Shown: positions 9,192-18,562, counted from the first letter of the stretch. The stretch: DNA of 58,397 nucleotides from Lactobacillus gallinarum DSM 10532 = JCM 2011 (GCF_001434975.1 NZ_AZEL01000018.1:1-58397); one strand, 5' to 3'. Program-made: numbers and translations. The notes: generated by a model not told the origin, from the sequence alone.

Positions 9192-10961
9192 TTACTTAGC
9201 GTAACCTACTTGGTACCATAATTGGTGCCCGTTGTTGTTTTGTGATGGCTTAGTTGAGTAACCGGTGATCTTGTTGTTTACAGCATTGATACTGTATGAG
9301 TTGCTGGTTGGGATTACAAAGGCTTCATCGTACATGTACTTTTGCCATTGGTGGAAGACCTTTACGCGGTACTTAGTGTTAAATGACTTCTCTGAGTCCA
9401 TTTCAGCAAGCAACTTGTTGTTTTCTGGAGTTACGAAACGTTCGTAGTTCATTGGTGAAGTTTCACCGTACATGCTTCCTTGTGATGGTTCAGAAGCTAA
9501 GTTCCAACCTGCTTGGAAGAAGTCGATATCCTTAGAATCGTGTTGAACCTTGTCGTAGAATGAGTTGAATTCCATCAAACGACCACCAGTAAGCTTAACG
9601 TTCAAACCGATCTTGTGCCATTGTTGTAAGTAGTTTTGAGTAATAGCTTCAGCGTTTGGTGAACCTGACATAGTAGCAAAGTGAAGTACTAATGGCTTAC
9701 CGTTAGGTTGTACACGCCACTTACCCTTCTTCTTGTAGCCAGCCTTGTCCAATAATTGGTTAGCCTTCTTCAAGTTGTAGTTGTAGCCCTTGATGCTGCT
9801 GTCGTGGTATGCACCGAAGCCTGAAGGAATTAAAGTATTAACTCTGAAGCTCAAGCCTTGGGTGTAACGCTTGTTAACGGCATCAATGTTCATTGCGTAA
9901 CCAATAGCTTGACGCAATGACTTGTTGGCAACCTTGGAGTTCTTATCCATGACATTCTTGCCAGTCTTAGCGTCCCATTTACCCATCTTAAAACCAACGT
10001 AGCTGTATGCCAATGGAACTTGAGCAACCCAGTTAACACCCTTGGTGTTCTTAACTTGATCCCATTGTGAGTTAATTACGCCAGTGATATCGAACTTGTG
10101 ACTCTTAATAGCTTGTGAAGCTGAGTTAGGGTTAACTACTTGGATTACAACCTTGTTTAACTTTGGTTTACCTCTCCAGTAGTACTTGTTTGGTACCCAA
10201 GTTACTGATTGACCACGAACAAGCTTATCAAGCTTAAATGGACCAAAGTATAATGGCTTCTTTCTGATTTGGTCACATGATTGAAGCTTGTTAAATGGAA
10301 TATTCTTTAAGTAGTGGTATGGTGCAGCTGATTCCCAGAAGTAGCCGTTACCTGAGAAGTACATACCTGGTCTCATTTGTTTGTAGTGAATTACAATTGT
10401 ACGGCCATTTTCACCATCTGGCATTTCAATACCGGAAATAGTCTTAGCCTTGCCTTCGTGGTATTCTTTCATACCTTGAATTGATTCAAGAGTTGAATCG
10501 TAACGTTGTGCTTGAGTCTTCTTGTTTGCCAAGATTTCGTATGGATATTCAAGGTCTTTAGCATTTACTTGCTTACCGTCTGACCACTTAACACCCTTCT
10601 TAACAGTGATGGTTACTGTCTTGGCCTTACGGTCAAGTTTCATAGTTGCGGCACCTTTATTGTTAATTCTGTAATAATCATCAGTATCGAATAATGATTC
10701 TTCACCAGGTGCAGCTACACTTGAGTCAATTGCGGAGGTTGATAATTCATCTGAAAAGATTCCAGTAAATGGAGTATCAGTTTCCAATGCTACAGAAACG
10801 GTACCACCTTGCTTGGTAGCTTTCTTAGGAGTTGAATCTGGAAACTTCTTAGCATCCTTTGCTCCTTGGTTATTACTGCTACCGCTTTGACCACAAGCAG
10901 CCAATGCTAATGCGGCTGCGGAAACTACTCCTACAGAACCTAAAATCTTTGCTAATTTCAT
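9192..10961 (-). CDS. oppA: Oligopeptide ABC transporter substrate-binding lipoprotein, copy 2
   Basis: Second peptide-binding lipoprotein of the locus, adjacent to oppC. The start at 10961 follows GGAGGAATAATTAT. The signal peptide MKLAKILGSVGVV ends in lipobox LAAC with lipidated Cys23. It has 589 residues, the same as copy 1, and is collinear with it throughout. The paralogues differ mostly at surface and ligand-region positions, such as SSVAAPGEES against DSEVMQYGAES. A tandem duplication followed by specificity drift is the simplest reading. It has its own promoter, and strong terminators lie on both sides. Confidence 0.95.
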   Translation of the reverse strand: MKLAKILGSVGVVSAAALALAACGQSGSSNNQGAKDAKKFPDSTPKKATKQGGTVSVALETDTPFTGIFSDELSTSAIDSSVAAPGEESLFDTDDYYRINNKGAATMKLDRKAKTVTITVKKGVKWSDGKQVNAKDLEYPYEILANKKTQAQRYDSTLESIQGMKEYHEGKAKTISGIEMPDGENGRTIVIHYKQMRPGMYFSGNGYFWESAAPYHYLKNIPFNKLQSCDQIRKKPLYFGPFKLDKLVRGQSVTWVPNKYYWRGKPKLNKVVIQVVNPNSASQAIKSHKFDITGVINSQWDQVKNTKGVNWVAQVPLAYSYVGFKMGKWDAKTGKNVMDKNSKVANKSLRQAIGYAMNIDAVNKRYTQGLSFRVNTLIPSGFGAYHDSSIKGYNYNLKKANQLLDKAGYKKKGKWRVQPNGKPLVLHFATMSGSPNAEAITQNYLQQWHKIGLNVKLTGGRLMEFNSFYDKVQHDSKDIDFFQAGWNLASEPSQGSMYGETSPMNYERFVTPENNKLLAEMDSEKSFNTKYRVKVFHQWQKYMYDEAFVIPTSNSYSINAVNNKITGYSTKPSQNNNGHQLWYQVGYAK

Positions 10962-11032
10962 ATAATTATTCCTCCATCTAGGACATCTTTTATGTTTTTT
11001 ATTAATAATCTTTGAATCAAGTTGATGATTAA

Positions 11033-11060
11033 ATAATACCACGATATATTAGTTTTTCAA
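11033..11060 (-). promoter_or_regulatory. Promoter of oppA copy 2
   Basis: -35 TTGAAA (11055-11060), 16-base spacer and -10 TATTAT (11033-11038), about 70 bases upstream of the start codon. A TGCATAA/TTATGCA inverted repeat (11102-11123) lies about 40 bases further upstream. Confidence 0.6.
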
Positions 11061-11101
11061 TAGTTTTATGAAATTAATTTTAATTTTTATTTTATTAGAA
11101 T

Positions 11102-11123
11102 TGCATAACTTTATTATTATGCA
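11102..11123. repeat. Inverted repeat upstream of oppA copy 2
   Basis: TGCATAA and TTATGCA are perfect inverted arms separated by 8 bases. No T run follows, so it is unlikely to be a terminator. Its position between the oppC terminator and the oppA promoter would suit a regulator site, but nothing else supports that. Confidence 0.3.
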
Positions 11124-11129
11124 GACACA

Positions 11130-11161
11130 AAAACAGCTCTATCAAGCGATAGAGCTGTTTT
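11130..11161. terminator. Intrinsic terminator after oppC
   Basis: A perfect 14-bp stem (11130-11143 and 11148-11161) with a 4-base loop and four T on the minus-strand exit. It ends the oppDFBC transcript before oppA copy 2, although read-through is plausible because the T tract is short. Confidence 0.75.
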
Positions 11162-11179
11162 AATATATTTATTAGATTA

Positions 11180-12112
11180 TTAATTTTCACGTTGTCTTGC
11201 GTCACCTGCACGTTGTAAGGCACGACCAACATAGTTAATACTTAAGGAAATAACCAAAAGCAAGATAGTAGCTGGGAGCCATAACCATGGACGGTTAATA
11301 ACGTTAACTGGGTCATTAGCAAATCCAATCAAAGTACCAAGTGATGGTGTAGTGGTTGGCAAACCGTATCCCAAGAAGGACAAACTAGTTTCAATACCGA
11401 TGTTACCAGCAATAGTCAAAACAACGTCGATGATAATCATTGAAGTGATGTTAGGCAAAACTTCACGGAACATAATTTGGAAGTTAGATGAACCTGAAGT
11501 CTTTGATGCCAAAACATAGTCACGGTCACGCTGTGAAAGGATGAATGAACGGTAGTAACGTGCCGTCGGCGTCCATCCAAACATGGCAATCAAGAATACC
11601 AAAGTTACAGCGTTGTAGTTAGGAATAACTGTAGTCAAAACAATGATAATTGGCATTTGTGGCAAAATTTGAATGAAGTCAACTATTCTCATGATGATGG
11701 CATCAACAACACCACCGTAGTAACCAGAAACTAATCCGACTACCAAACCAACAATTTCAGTAATTACAGTAACTGAGATACCGATCATGATTGAGTTACG
11801 TCCACCCATGATGAGCAGTTTCAAAATATCACGACCACCATCGTCAGTACCTAGAAGGTGACCCCCTTGGCCCCAACCGTAGTATGCGTCAACGATGTTC
11901 ATTTCAGTAATTTGTGCTCTGTTCAAAAACAATGAACCACCGAAAGTAAGCAATAAAATTAAAATAATGATAATTAAAGCTGTAAGTGCAGACTTAGAAC
12001 GTAAAATTTCACGTACAGCCACCCTGAATCCAGAAGGTGGGAGAGTAGCCTTCGGTGTAGCGTCTTTTTTACTTGCTTTCTTTGTAGCAGTATCTTTCTT
12101 TTTATCAGCCAT
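11180..12112 (-). CDS. oppC: Oligopeptide ABC transporter permease OppC
   Basis: Inner membrane permease subunit of the peptide importer; it pairs with OppB to form the channel. It has 310 residues with a Lys-rich cytoplasmic N-terminus (residues 1-27), a first membrane span at about 42-62 and a BPD_transp_1 domain after it. The EAA loop region reads EVLPNITSMIIIDV and is followed by LSFLGYGLP, typical of OppC/DppC. The upstream gene oppB ends 14 bases away. The run of Lys and Asp before the first span is longer than usual but contains no obvious extra motif. Confidence 0.95.
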   Translation of the reverse strand: MADKKKDTATKKASKKDATPKATLPPSGFRVAVREILRSKSALTALIIIILILLLTFGGSLFLNRAQITEMNIVDAYYGWGQGGHLLGTDDGGRDILKLLIMGGRNSIMIGISVTVITEIVGLVVGLVSGYYGGVVDAIIMRIVDFIQILPQMPIIIVLTTVIPNYNAVTLVFLIAMFGWTPTARYYRSFILSQRDRDYVLASKTSGSSNFQIMFREVLPNITSMIIIDVVLTIAGNIGIETSLSFLGYGLPTTTPSLGTLIGFANDPVNVINRPWLWLPATILLLVISLSINYVGRALQRAGDARQREN

Positions 12113-12126
12113 TTCTTCTCTCCTCC

Positions 12127-13086
12127 CTATTGAATTCTAATACGTGGGTCAATAATACTCATGATGATATCTGAGAGCAAGTTACCAATTAGAGTCAAGA
12201 TACCAAAGATAAGAATCAAAGCAGTTAAAGTGGTGTAGTCACGTTGACTGATTGAGTCAAGGAACAACTTACCCATACCAGGATAACTGAAGACACTTTC
12301 AATAATCATTGAACCACTAAGAAGACCAGTAATAGTGTTACCAAGGAAGGCAGCAATTGGCAATAATGAATTTCTCAAAATATGCTTATGGAAAACTACA
12401 TTTTCAGGAACACCCTTACTGCGGGCAGTTCTAACGTAGTCCTCAACCTTGTTATCAACAATACCTGTTCTCAAGTACTGTACAGTACCAGTAGTAGCAA
12501 TCAAGGCATACAAAATAGCTGGAAAAATCATGTGGTAAAGTCTACTGCCAAGTACACCCCAGAATCCTGAGGCGTTGGCTGAAACTGAACCTGAAATTGG
12601 GAACCAACCCAAGGTAAAGCCGAAGAGCCATAATCCTAAGATATAGAATACGAAGCCCGGTGTAGCTAAAGTAATGTAGTTAAAAATTTGTACACCAGTA
12701 TCTTGCCATTGGTCTTGGTGACGACCAGCAGTAATACCAAGAGGAATCGCAATACTATAAGTTAAGATAGTTGTCAAAAGTGATAACCAGAAAGTATTAT
12801 TTGCACGGTCTGCAATTAATGATGTTACAGGTACGTGTTGAATATAACTTGTACCAAGATCACCATGGAATAAGTTGCCTACCCATCTAAAGTATTGAAC
12901 ATACCATGGATCATAAAGACCAGCAGCTCTTCTTAAAGCTTCGATTTGTTTAGGGTCGGTGTTAGGGTTAATTGATCCACTGAATGGGTCACCTGGCATC
13001 ATCTTAGCAAGCAAGAAGACCAACAGACTCAAGATAATCAATTGTGGGATCATGATTAACAAACGCCGTAAGATTGTTTTCCACAT
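12127..13086 (-). CDS. oppB: Oligopeptide ABC transporter permease OppB
   Basis: First permease subunit of the peptide importer, 319 residues with six predicted membrane spans. The N-terminal span covers roughly residues 9-30 (RLLIMIPQLIILSLLVFLLA). The large periplasmic segment after it contains MPGDPF, typical of OppB/DppB. The EAA loop HKHILRNSLLPIAAFLG contacts the ATPases. The gene sits 2 bases after oppF in the operon order D-F-B-C, so the four subunits are probably translated from one message. Confidence 0.95.
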   Translation of the reverse strand: MWKTILRRLLIMIPQLIILSLLVFLLAKMMPGDPFSGSINPNTDPKQIEALRRAAGLYDPWYVQYFRWVGNLFHGDLGTSYIQHVPVTSLIADRANNTFWLSLLTTILTYSIAIPLGITAGRHQDQWQDTGVQIFNYITLATPGFVFYILGLWLFGFTLGWFPISGSVSANASGFWGVLGSRLYHMIFPAILYALIATTGTVQYLRTGIVDNKVEDYVRTARSKGVPENVVFHKHILRNSLLPIAAFLGNTITGLLSGSMIIESVFSYPGMGKLFLDSISQRDYTTLTALILIFGILTLIGNLLSDIIMSIIDPRIRIQ

Positions 13087-13088
13087 GC

Positions 13089-14075
13089 TTAATCACTCTC
13101 CTTTTCTTCTCGTTCTTCGAGTTCAGCTTCTTGAGCCATATCTTCAGGCAATGCTACCCAGTGCTTAGGTGCAACCTGTTGCAATGGATATACACGTCCG
13201 TCCTTGTCATACCATTTGCCTTGGTTTTCCTCGAATTCTTTTTCTACTTGTTCACGGTGTTTCTTATGTTCTTCACGATGTTCAACGTCAACTTGAGGAA
13301 TAGCAGAAAGAAGTCGCTTAGTATAAATGTGAATTGGGTGCTTGTAAATTTCTTCACGACTACCTAATTCAACCAAACGACCACGGTGCATAATAGCTAA
13401 GTTTTCTGACATGTGCTTAACAACACCTAAGTCGTGAGAAATGAAGAGATATGCAATGTTGTATTGTTGTTGAATATGCTTCATGAAGTTCAAAACCTGA
13501 GCTTGAACTGATAAGTCCAAAGCAGAAGTTGGTTCGTCGGCAACAATTAATTTAGGGTTAGTAGCAACGGCACGAGCGACACCAATTCTTTGACGTTGAC
13601 CACCAGAGAATTCATGTGGGTACTTGTAAATTGCATCACTAGGCATCCCTACGATGTCAAGCAAGTCCTGTACACGATCACGTTCTTGATCGGTAGTCAA
13701 ATTTTCAAAGTTTCTAATTGGTTCAGCAATGATGTCTTCAATTCTCTTACGAGGGTTCAAACTTGACATTGAATCCTGGAAAATCATTTGAACATCTTTG
13801 TTATAATCAAGCTTCTTACGATTGCTTGCCTTAGTGACGTCCAAACCCTTATACATGATTTGTCCGCCAGTAACTTTTTCAACCCCAACGATTGCTTTAC
13901 CGGTAGTTGATTTACCAGAACCAGATTCACCAATCAAACCGTAGGTTTCACCTTCGTTAATTGAGAAGTTTACACCATCAACGGCACGAACATAATCTGT
14001 AATTCTGTTCCAAAAGCCGGAGCGAATTGGGTAATAGACTTTTAAATCTTTTATTTGGATAATTTCTTTTGCCAT
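13089..14075 (-). CDS. oppF: Oligopeptide ABC transporter ATPase OppF
   Basis: One of two ATPases powering peptide uptake. Walker A GESGSGKST is at residues 49-57. The signature FSGGQRQRIGVARA and Walker B LIVADEPTSALD follow. The C-terminal extension after the nucleotide-binding domain contains the oligo_HPY segment (HPIHIYTKRLLSAIP) and ends in a highly charged tail rich in Glu and Arg. The 328-residue length is normal. It is spaced 3 bases from oppD and 2 bases from oppB. Confidence 0.95.
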   Translation of the reverse strand: MAKEIIQIKDLKVYYPIRSGFWNRITDYVRAVDGVNFSINEGETYGLIGESGSGKSTTGKAIVGVEKVTGGQIMYKGLDVTKASNRKKLDYNKDVQMIFQDSMSSLNPRKRIEDIIAEPIRNFENLTTDQERDRVQDLLDIVGMPSDAIYKYPHEFSGGQRQRIGVARAVATNPKLIVADEPTSALDLSVQAQVLNFMKHIQQQYNIAYLFISHDLGVVKHMSENLAIMHRGRLVELGSREEIYKHPIHIYTKRLLSAIPQVDVEHREEHKKHREQVEKEFEENQGKWYDKDGRVYPLQQVAPKHWVALPEDMAQEAELEEREEKESD

Positions 14076-14078
14076 AAA

Positions 14079-15113
14079 TTACTCCCCGCTTGCTGCTGTT
14101 GCTTTTTGCGTACTGTCTTCATCCTCAAAGTGGAATGTCTTCCAGCAGGTACATCTTACCCAGTGACCAGGTGCTACCTCATGAACACGTGGCTCCACCT
14201 CATGGGCACTTGCAGGAATCCAAGGAATTCTTGCAGCAAATCGATCACCACTACGTGGCATATTCTTAAGAGATGGTACAGTACCCTTGATAACATGAAG
14301 GTCTTCATCAGTATCATCAGATTGAGGCATTGAATTAAGAAGTGATCTTGTATATGGATGAAGTGGATTTTCAAAAATTGTCTTAACATCTGATTTTTCA
14401 ACAATTTGTCCAGCATACATAACCGCAACTTCATCAGCAGTCTCAGCCACAACGCCCAAGTCGTGGGTAATCAAGATAATACCTGAATGTGACTGTCTTT
14501 GAATATCTTCTAGCAAGTCCAAAATTTGAGCTTGAATAGTTACATCCAAAGCAGTAGTTGGTTCATCAGCAATAATTACTTCTGGCTTACATGCAATAGC
14601 CATCGCAATAACTACACGCTGACGCAAACCACCTGAAAGTTCATGTGGGTACATCTCGTACATTTCTTCAGGTCTAGGCATTCCTACTTGATTAAATAAT
14701 TCAATAACTCGTGCGTGACGTGCTTTTTCATCCATATCAGTATGGTAATAAAGGGTCTCGGCAACTTGGTCACCAACACGCATTAATGGATTTAAACTAG
14801 CAAGTGGATCCTGAAAGATCATCCCGATCTTATCTCCACGAATCTTGTTGAACAATGATTCATTCAAACCAACAAGGTTCAATTCATTATAAAGAATGTC
14901 CCCTGTAACTTTAGTATTTTTATGGTCGTACAATCCAATAATACTTGAAGCGATAGTACTTTTACCACAACCAGATTCACCAACAATGGCTAAAATCTCG
15001 TCGCGCTTTAAAGTTAAATTAATATCGTCCGCAGCATCATAGAACTTCCCTTGCAAACGGTACGCCGTATGCAGGTGCTGTATATCTAGTAATAGATCAC
15101 TCTGCTTTTCCAA
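14079..15113 (-). CDS. oppD: Oligopeptide ABC transporter ATPase OppD
   Basis: ATPase partner of OppF, 344 residues and first gene of the operon. Walker A GESGCGKST is at residues 45-53, the signature is LSGGLRQRVVIAMA and Walker B is VIIADEPTTALD. In many OppD/DppD proteins the C-terminal region carries a cysteine cluster of the form CPFAPRC. Here the matching stretch reads RFAARIPWIP, without those cysteines, while the terminal Cys pair (RCTCW) remains. The start follows GGAGGA and lies about 65 bases from a strong promoter. Confidence 0.95.
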   Translation of the reverse strand: MEKQSDLLLDIQHLHTAYRLQGKFYDAADDINLTLKRDEILAIVGESGCGKSTIASSIIGLYDHKNTKVTGDILYNELNLVGLNESLFNKIRGDKIGMIFQDPLASLNPLMRVGDQVAETLYYHTDMDEKARHARVIELFNQVGMPRPEEMYEMYPHELSGGLRQRVVIAMAIACKPEVIIADEPTTALDVTIQAQILDLLEDIQRQSHSGIILITHDLGVVAETADEVAVMYAGQIVEKSDVKTIFENPLHPYTRSLLNSMPQSDDTDEDLHVIKGTVPSLKNMPRSGDRFAARIPWIPASAHEVEPRVHEVAPGHWVRCTCWKTFHFEDEDSTQKATAASGE

Positions 15114-15178
15114 AGGTCATTCCTCCATTTATAGCTTTTTTTATTAAAAGCTGTTTAATCTTTTCTATTTATTTTCTA

Positions 15179-15207
15179 ATTATAAACACAAAGTCGGTCG
15201 TATGCAA
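15179..15207 (-). promoter_or_regulatory. Promoter of oppDFBC
   Basis: -35 TTGCAT (15202-15207), exact 17-base spacer and perfect -10 TATAAT (15179-15184). The leader to oppD (about 60 bases) contains an AT-only hairpin, AGCTTTT with AAAAGCT, at about 15134-15153. Confidence 0.75.
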
Positions 15208-15234
15208 ATAACGATAGGGCTTTTTTTTAGGAAA

Positions 15235-15477
15235 TTAACCTTGATGTGACTTAATATATAATACAGCGTCACCAACGGTCTTAATTTTCTCAGCTTCGTC
15301 ATCAGGAATTTCTGAACCAAATTCATCTTCAAGTTGCAAAATAAATTCAACTAAGTCGATAGAATCAGCGTCTAGATCATTTGTAAAATTAGTATTTTCA
15401 GTAATTTTATCTTGATCAACATTAAAATTATCGGCAATTAAGGTTTTAATTTTATTAAAAATTTCTTCTTCTGTCAT
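15235..15477 (-). CDS. acpP: Acyl carrier protein
   Basis: Small acidic carrier of acyl intermediates for fatty acid and phospholipid synthesis. It has 80 residues, the typical length. Ser39 in DADSIDLVEF is the site for the 4-phosphopantetheine arm. It follows plsX with a 30-base gap containing a good Shine-Dalgarno, matching the Bacillus order plsX...acpA but without fabD and fabG between them. In Bacillus rnc comes next; here the opp promoter follows instead. No clear terminator separates acpP from the opp promoter. Confidence 0.95.
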   Translation of the reverse strand: MTEEEIFNKIKTLIADNFNVDQDKITENTNFTNDLDADSIDLVEFILQLEDEFGSEIPDDEAEKIKTVGDAVLYIKSHQG

Positions 15478-15507
15478 ACAAATTCTCCTTTTTAATAAAC
15501 TATTGTA

Positions 15508-16509
15508 CTATTTTGTAGCGAATTCGTCTTTAAAATCTTGCACCAAATTTTCTTTAATCATTTTATCAACTTGTTTTAAAGTGAAATAAATTGGACGTTC
15601 ATTAGAGCGGCCATGAGTTTTAACCACTGGTGCATTAACTCCAAGCAAAACTGCACCGCCATACTTAGCTGTATCAAACTTTGATTTAAGACTTGATAAA
15701 GAGCCCTTTACCATCAAAGCTCCCAATTTGGTCATAACACCACCGTTTAACAAGCTATCTTTTAGCAAATGCAAGATTACGCTTGATGTACCTTCAATAT
15801 TTTTAAGAACAGCATTGCCAGTAAAACCGTCTGTAACTACTACATCGGCTTTGCCTAGTAATAATTCATTCCCCTCAATGTTACCTTGGAAGTTAAGGTT
15901 ACTATCTTTTAATAATTCATAGGCAGCTTGGTGAACCTCATCCCCTTTATCACTTTCAGAACCATTATTTAATAGCATGATGCGAGGAGTTTGAATGCCA
16001 CGAATTTTTTCAGCATAATATGATGCCATTTCTGCCCATTGAAGTAAATATTCAGGTTTGCTCTTAGCATTGGCACCTACATCGACCATATTAAAGCCAT
16101 CATCACTATTTTGAACTGGTAAGGTTGGCATTAAGCCTGGACGAGTAATGCCCTTAATACGACCGATGATAAAAATACCACAGGCTAATAATGCACCAGT
16201 ATTACCTAAAGAAAGAAGAGCATCGGCCTTTCCTTCTTTAACAAAGTTTGCTGCTACAACCATTGAAGAATCTTTTTTTCTTCTAATTGCCTTAACGGGT
16301 TCATCTTCATCGGCAATCACTTCGGTGGTTGCAACTACGCCCAATTGATCATTAATTCGATCAGCAGGAATTAAATTACGTAATTGTTCTTTATCACCGA
16401 ATAATAAAAACTTAGTTTCAGGCATTTCATCTTTTGCCTTTAAAACAGCTTCAACGATTGCTTCAGGCGCATTATCTCCGCCCATCGCATCAATAGCAAT
16501 TGTTCTCAA
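15508..16509 (-). CDS. plsX: Phosphate acyltransferase PlsX
   Basis: Converts acyl-ACP to acyl-phosphate, the acyl donor used by PlsY in the first step of phospholipid synthesis. The same acyl-phosphate pool is fed by the fatty acid kinase encoded upstream at 18563. The 333-residue protein begins MRTIAIDAMGGDNAP, the family hallmark, and contains the VSLGNTGALLACG-like segment (LLSLGNTGALLACG) and DVGANAKSKPEYLLQ. Its partner acpP follows directly and recG precedes it by 19 bases. The fapR gene that lies before plsX in Bacillus is missing. Confidence 0.97.
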   Translation of the reverse strand: MRTIAIDAMGGDNAPEAIVEAVLKAKDEMPETKFLLFGDKEQLRNLIPADRINDQLGVVATTEVIADEDEPVKAIRRKKDSSMVVAANFVKEGKADALLSLGNTGALLACGIFIIGRIKGITRPGLMPTLPVQNSDDGFNMVDVGANAKSKPEYLLQWAEMASYYAEKIRGIQTPRIMLLNNGSESDKGDEVHQAAYELLKDSNLNFQGNIEGNELLLGKADVVVTDGFTGNAVLKNIEGTSSVILHLLKDSLLNGGVMTKLGALMVKGSLSSLKSKFDTAKYGGAVLLGVNAPVVKTHGRSNERPIYFTLKQVDKMIKENLVQDFKDEFATK

Positions 16510-16528
16510 TATAATTCACCACAATCTT

Positions 16529-18559
16529 TTAAATTCTATTTTGTTCTAATTGTTTATATTCTAGCACTTGGTTAAGTGTCTGATGATCAGCTAATTTCGG
16601 ATCTTGCTGAACTAATTCTCGTGCCACTTTTTGCGCAACAACCAAGGTATTGTAGTTATTAACTACATCTCCCACGCGAAATTCAGGCAATCCAGATTGA
16701 GCTTTACCAAAAAGATCACCCTCGCCACGCATTTTAAGGTCTTCTTCTGCTAATTTAAAGCCATCATTGGTAGCAGCAATTATTTTCATTCTTGCTTTAC
16801 CAGAATCAGTTTTCGGATCAGCTATAAAAACGCAATAACTTTGCGTCTTACCACGTCCAATTCTTCCGCGAAGCTGATGCAGTTGACTTAATCCGAAACG
16901 ATCCGCATTATAGATGACCATCATATTGGCATTAGCCACATCGACTCCAACTTCAATTACGCTAGTTGTAACCAAAATATTTATTTTTCCACTAGCAAAA
17001 GCGGTCATAATTTCGTCCTTTTTAGGACCGGGCATTTGACCATGAAGCAAAACCACATTTTGATTAGGAAAATCATGACTTAACTTAGCATGTAATTCCT
17101 CCGCATTCTTTAAATCCAATGTTTCAGATTCAGTAATCAGCGGCGTAACAGCATATATTTGAAAACCTTGTGCAAGTTGCTCCTGCATTTTCTGATAAAC
17201 ATCTTTCATCTGACTACTAGTCTTCCAAGATGAAATGATTGGTTTTCTACCGGCAGGCATATGATGAATTTCAGAAACAGTCATATCTCCATATACTGTT
17301 AAAGCCAGCGTTCGAGGAATTGGAGTGGCCGTCATAGCTAGAATATCAGGCTGATCACCTTTATTAATTAAAGCCTGTCTTTGTCCAACGCCAAAACGGT
17401 GTTGTTCATCAATGATTACCAAGCCTAACTTTTTAAAAATGACACTGTTCTGAATTAAAGCGTGTGTGCCAATTACCACATTAATTGTGCCATCAGTTAA
17501 TTCACGATAAATTTCTCTACGCTCGAGTGTTTTGGTATTACCTGTTAATAGAGCAACTCTTACGCCCAAGGGCCTCAGTAATTCATCAATCTTTTTAAAG
17601 TGCTGTGTAGCTAAAATTTCAGTTGGCACCATCAGAGCTGCTTGATAACCCGCAGTAATCGCCGCAAAAATAGCATAAACTGCAACAACAGTTTTACCAG
17701 ATCCTACATCCCCTTGTAACAGACGACGCATTTGACCTGATGAATGCATATCAGCAAAAATTTCATTAACAACTTCTTTTTGATCGTCTGACAATTCAAA
17801 CGGTAAAGAAGAGGTCAATTGAGCTATTTCTTTTAAATCATAATTTTTAGGATAGCCTGCTTGTTTGCCATCATGGCTAGCCAAAAGAGCTAGCTGCAAT
17901 TCAAAAATAAAAAATTCTCGAAAGATTGCACTTCTTTTAGCTAGATTTGCTTCAGTACTATTTTTAGGATGATGCATTTTTTGAATAATCTCTTGATCAG
18001 TCAACAAACGATATTTTTCTCTAATGCTCTGGGGAACAATATCTTGTACTTTATCTAAGAAACTATCTACCGCTAAATTAATCAAATTAACTAGCTTTTT
18101 TTGTTTAACATGACGATTAACAGGATAAATTGGCGCCATGCCACTATCCTTTTCTTTTACTGCAACAAATTTAAAGGCAGAAAGACTTTGACGAGCAACA
18201 TTATATTTACCATAAATTGCTACTTCTTCGCCAATTTCAATCTTGCTCTTAAGCCATGGCTGATTAAAAAAATTGACCATGATTACATCATGGTCAATTC
18301 TCATTTTAAAACTTAGGCGACTCTTCTTATAACCAAAACGACTAACAAAAGGTTCGGTGGCTACAATTCCCTTTAGCATTACTTTTTGACCATCCATGAT
18401 TTGATCTAAAGGCAATGTCTGCAATTCGTCATAACGAAAAGGAAAATAAAAGAGCAAATCATAAATACTATAAATGCCTAAGCTACCTAGATCAGCCGCA
18501 GTTTTTGTTCCTACACCTTTTAAATCCGTTACAGGAGCAAATAATGCGTTTTCTATCAT
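16529..18559 (-). CDS. recG: ATP-dependent DNA helicase RecG
   Basis: Branch-migrating helicase that remodels stalled forks and recombination junctions. It is a full-length 676-residue protein. The N-terminal wedge (OB) domain comes first, then helicase motif I GDVGSGKT near 283-290, motif II IIDEQHRFG, the TATPIPRTLA motif III and motif VI QLRGRIGRG. It starts 4 bases after the fakA-like gene and is part of the Asp23-fakA-recG-plsX-acpP unit. Confidence 0.98.
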   Translation of the reverse strand: MIENALFAPVTDLKGVGTKTAADLGSLGIYSIYDLLFYFPFRYDELQTLPLDQIMDGQKVMLKGIVATEPFVSRFGYKKSRLSFKMRIDHDVIMVNFFNQPWLKSKIEIGEEVAIYGKYNVARQSLSAFKFVAVKEKDSGMAPIYPVNRHVKQKKLVNLINLAVDSFLDKVQDIVPQSIREKYRLLTDQEIIQKMHHPKNSTEANLAKRSAIFREFFIFELQLALLASHDGKQAGYPKNYDLKEIAQLTSSLPFELSDDQKEVVNEIFADMHSSGQMRRLLQGDVGSGKTVVAVYAIFAAITAGYQAALMVPTEILATQHFKKIDELLRPLGVRVALLTGNTKTLERREIYRELTDGTINVVIGTHALIQNSVIFKKLGLVIIDEQHRFGVGQRQALINKGDQPDILAMTATPIPRTLALTVYGDMTVSEIHHMPAGRKPIISSWKTSSQMKDVYQKMQEQLAQGFQIYAVTPLITESETLDLKNAEELHAKLSHDFPNQNVVLLHGQMPGPKKDEIMTAFASGKINILVTTSVIEVGVDVANANMMVIYNADRFGLSQLHQLRGRIGRGKTQSYCVFIADPKTDSGKARMKIIAATNDGFKLAEEDLKMRGEGDLFGKAQSGLPEFRVGDVVNNYNTLVVAQKVARELVQQDPKLADHQTLNQVLEYKQLEQNRI

Positions 18560-18562
18560 TTT

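Noticed and set aside
9127-9204. A 25-codon plus-strand frame starting MKVYVKDYLL between the two oppA genes
   Set aside because: It has no ribosome binding site, overlaps the end of oppA copy 2 and lies behind a terminator; chance frame in AT-rich DNA.
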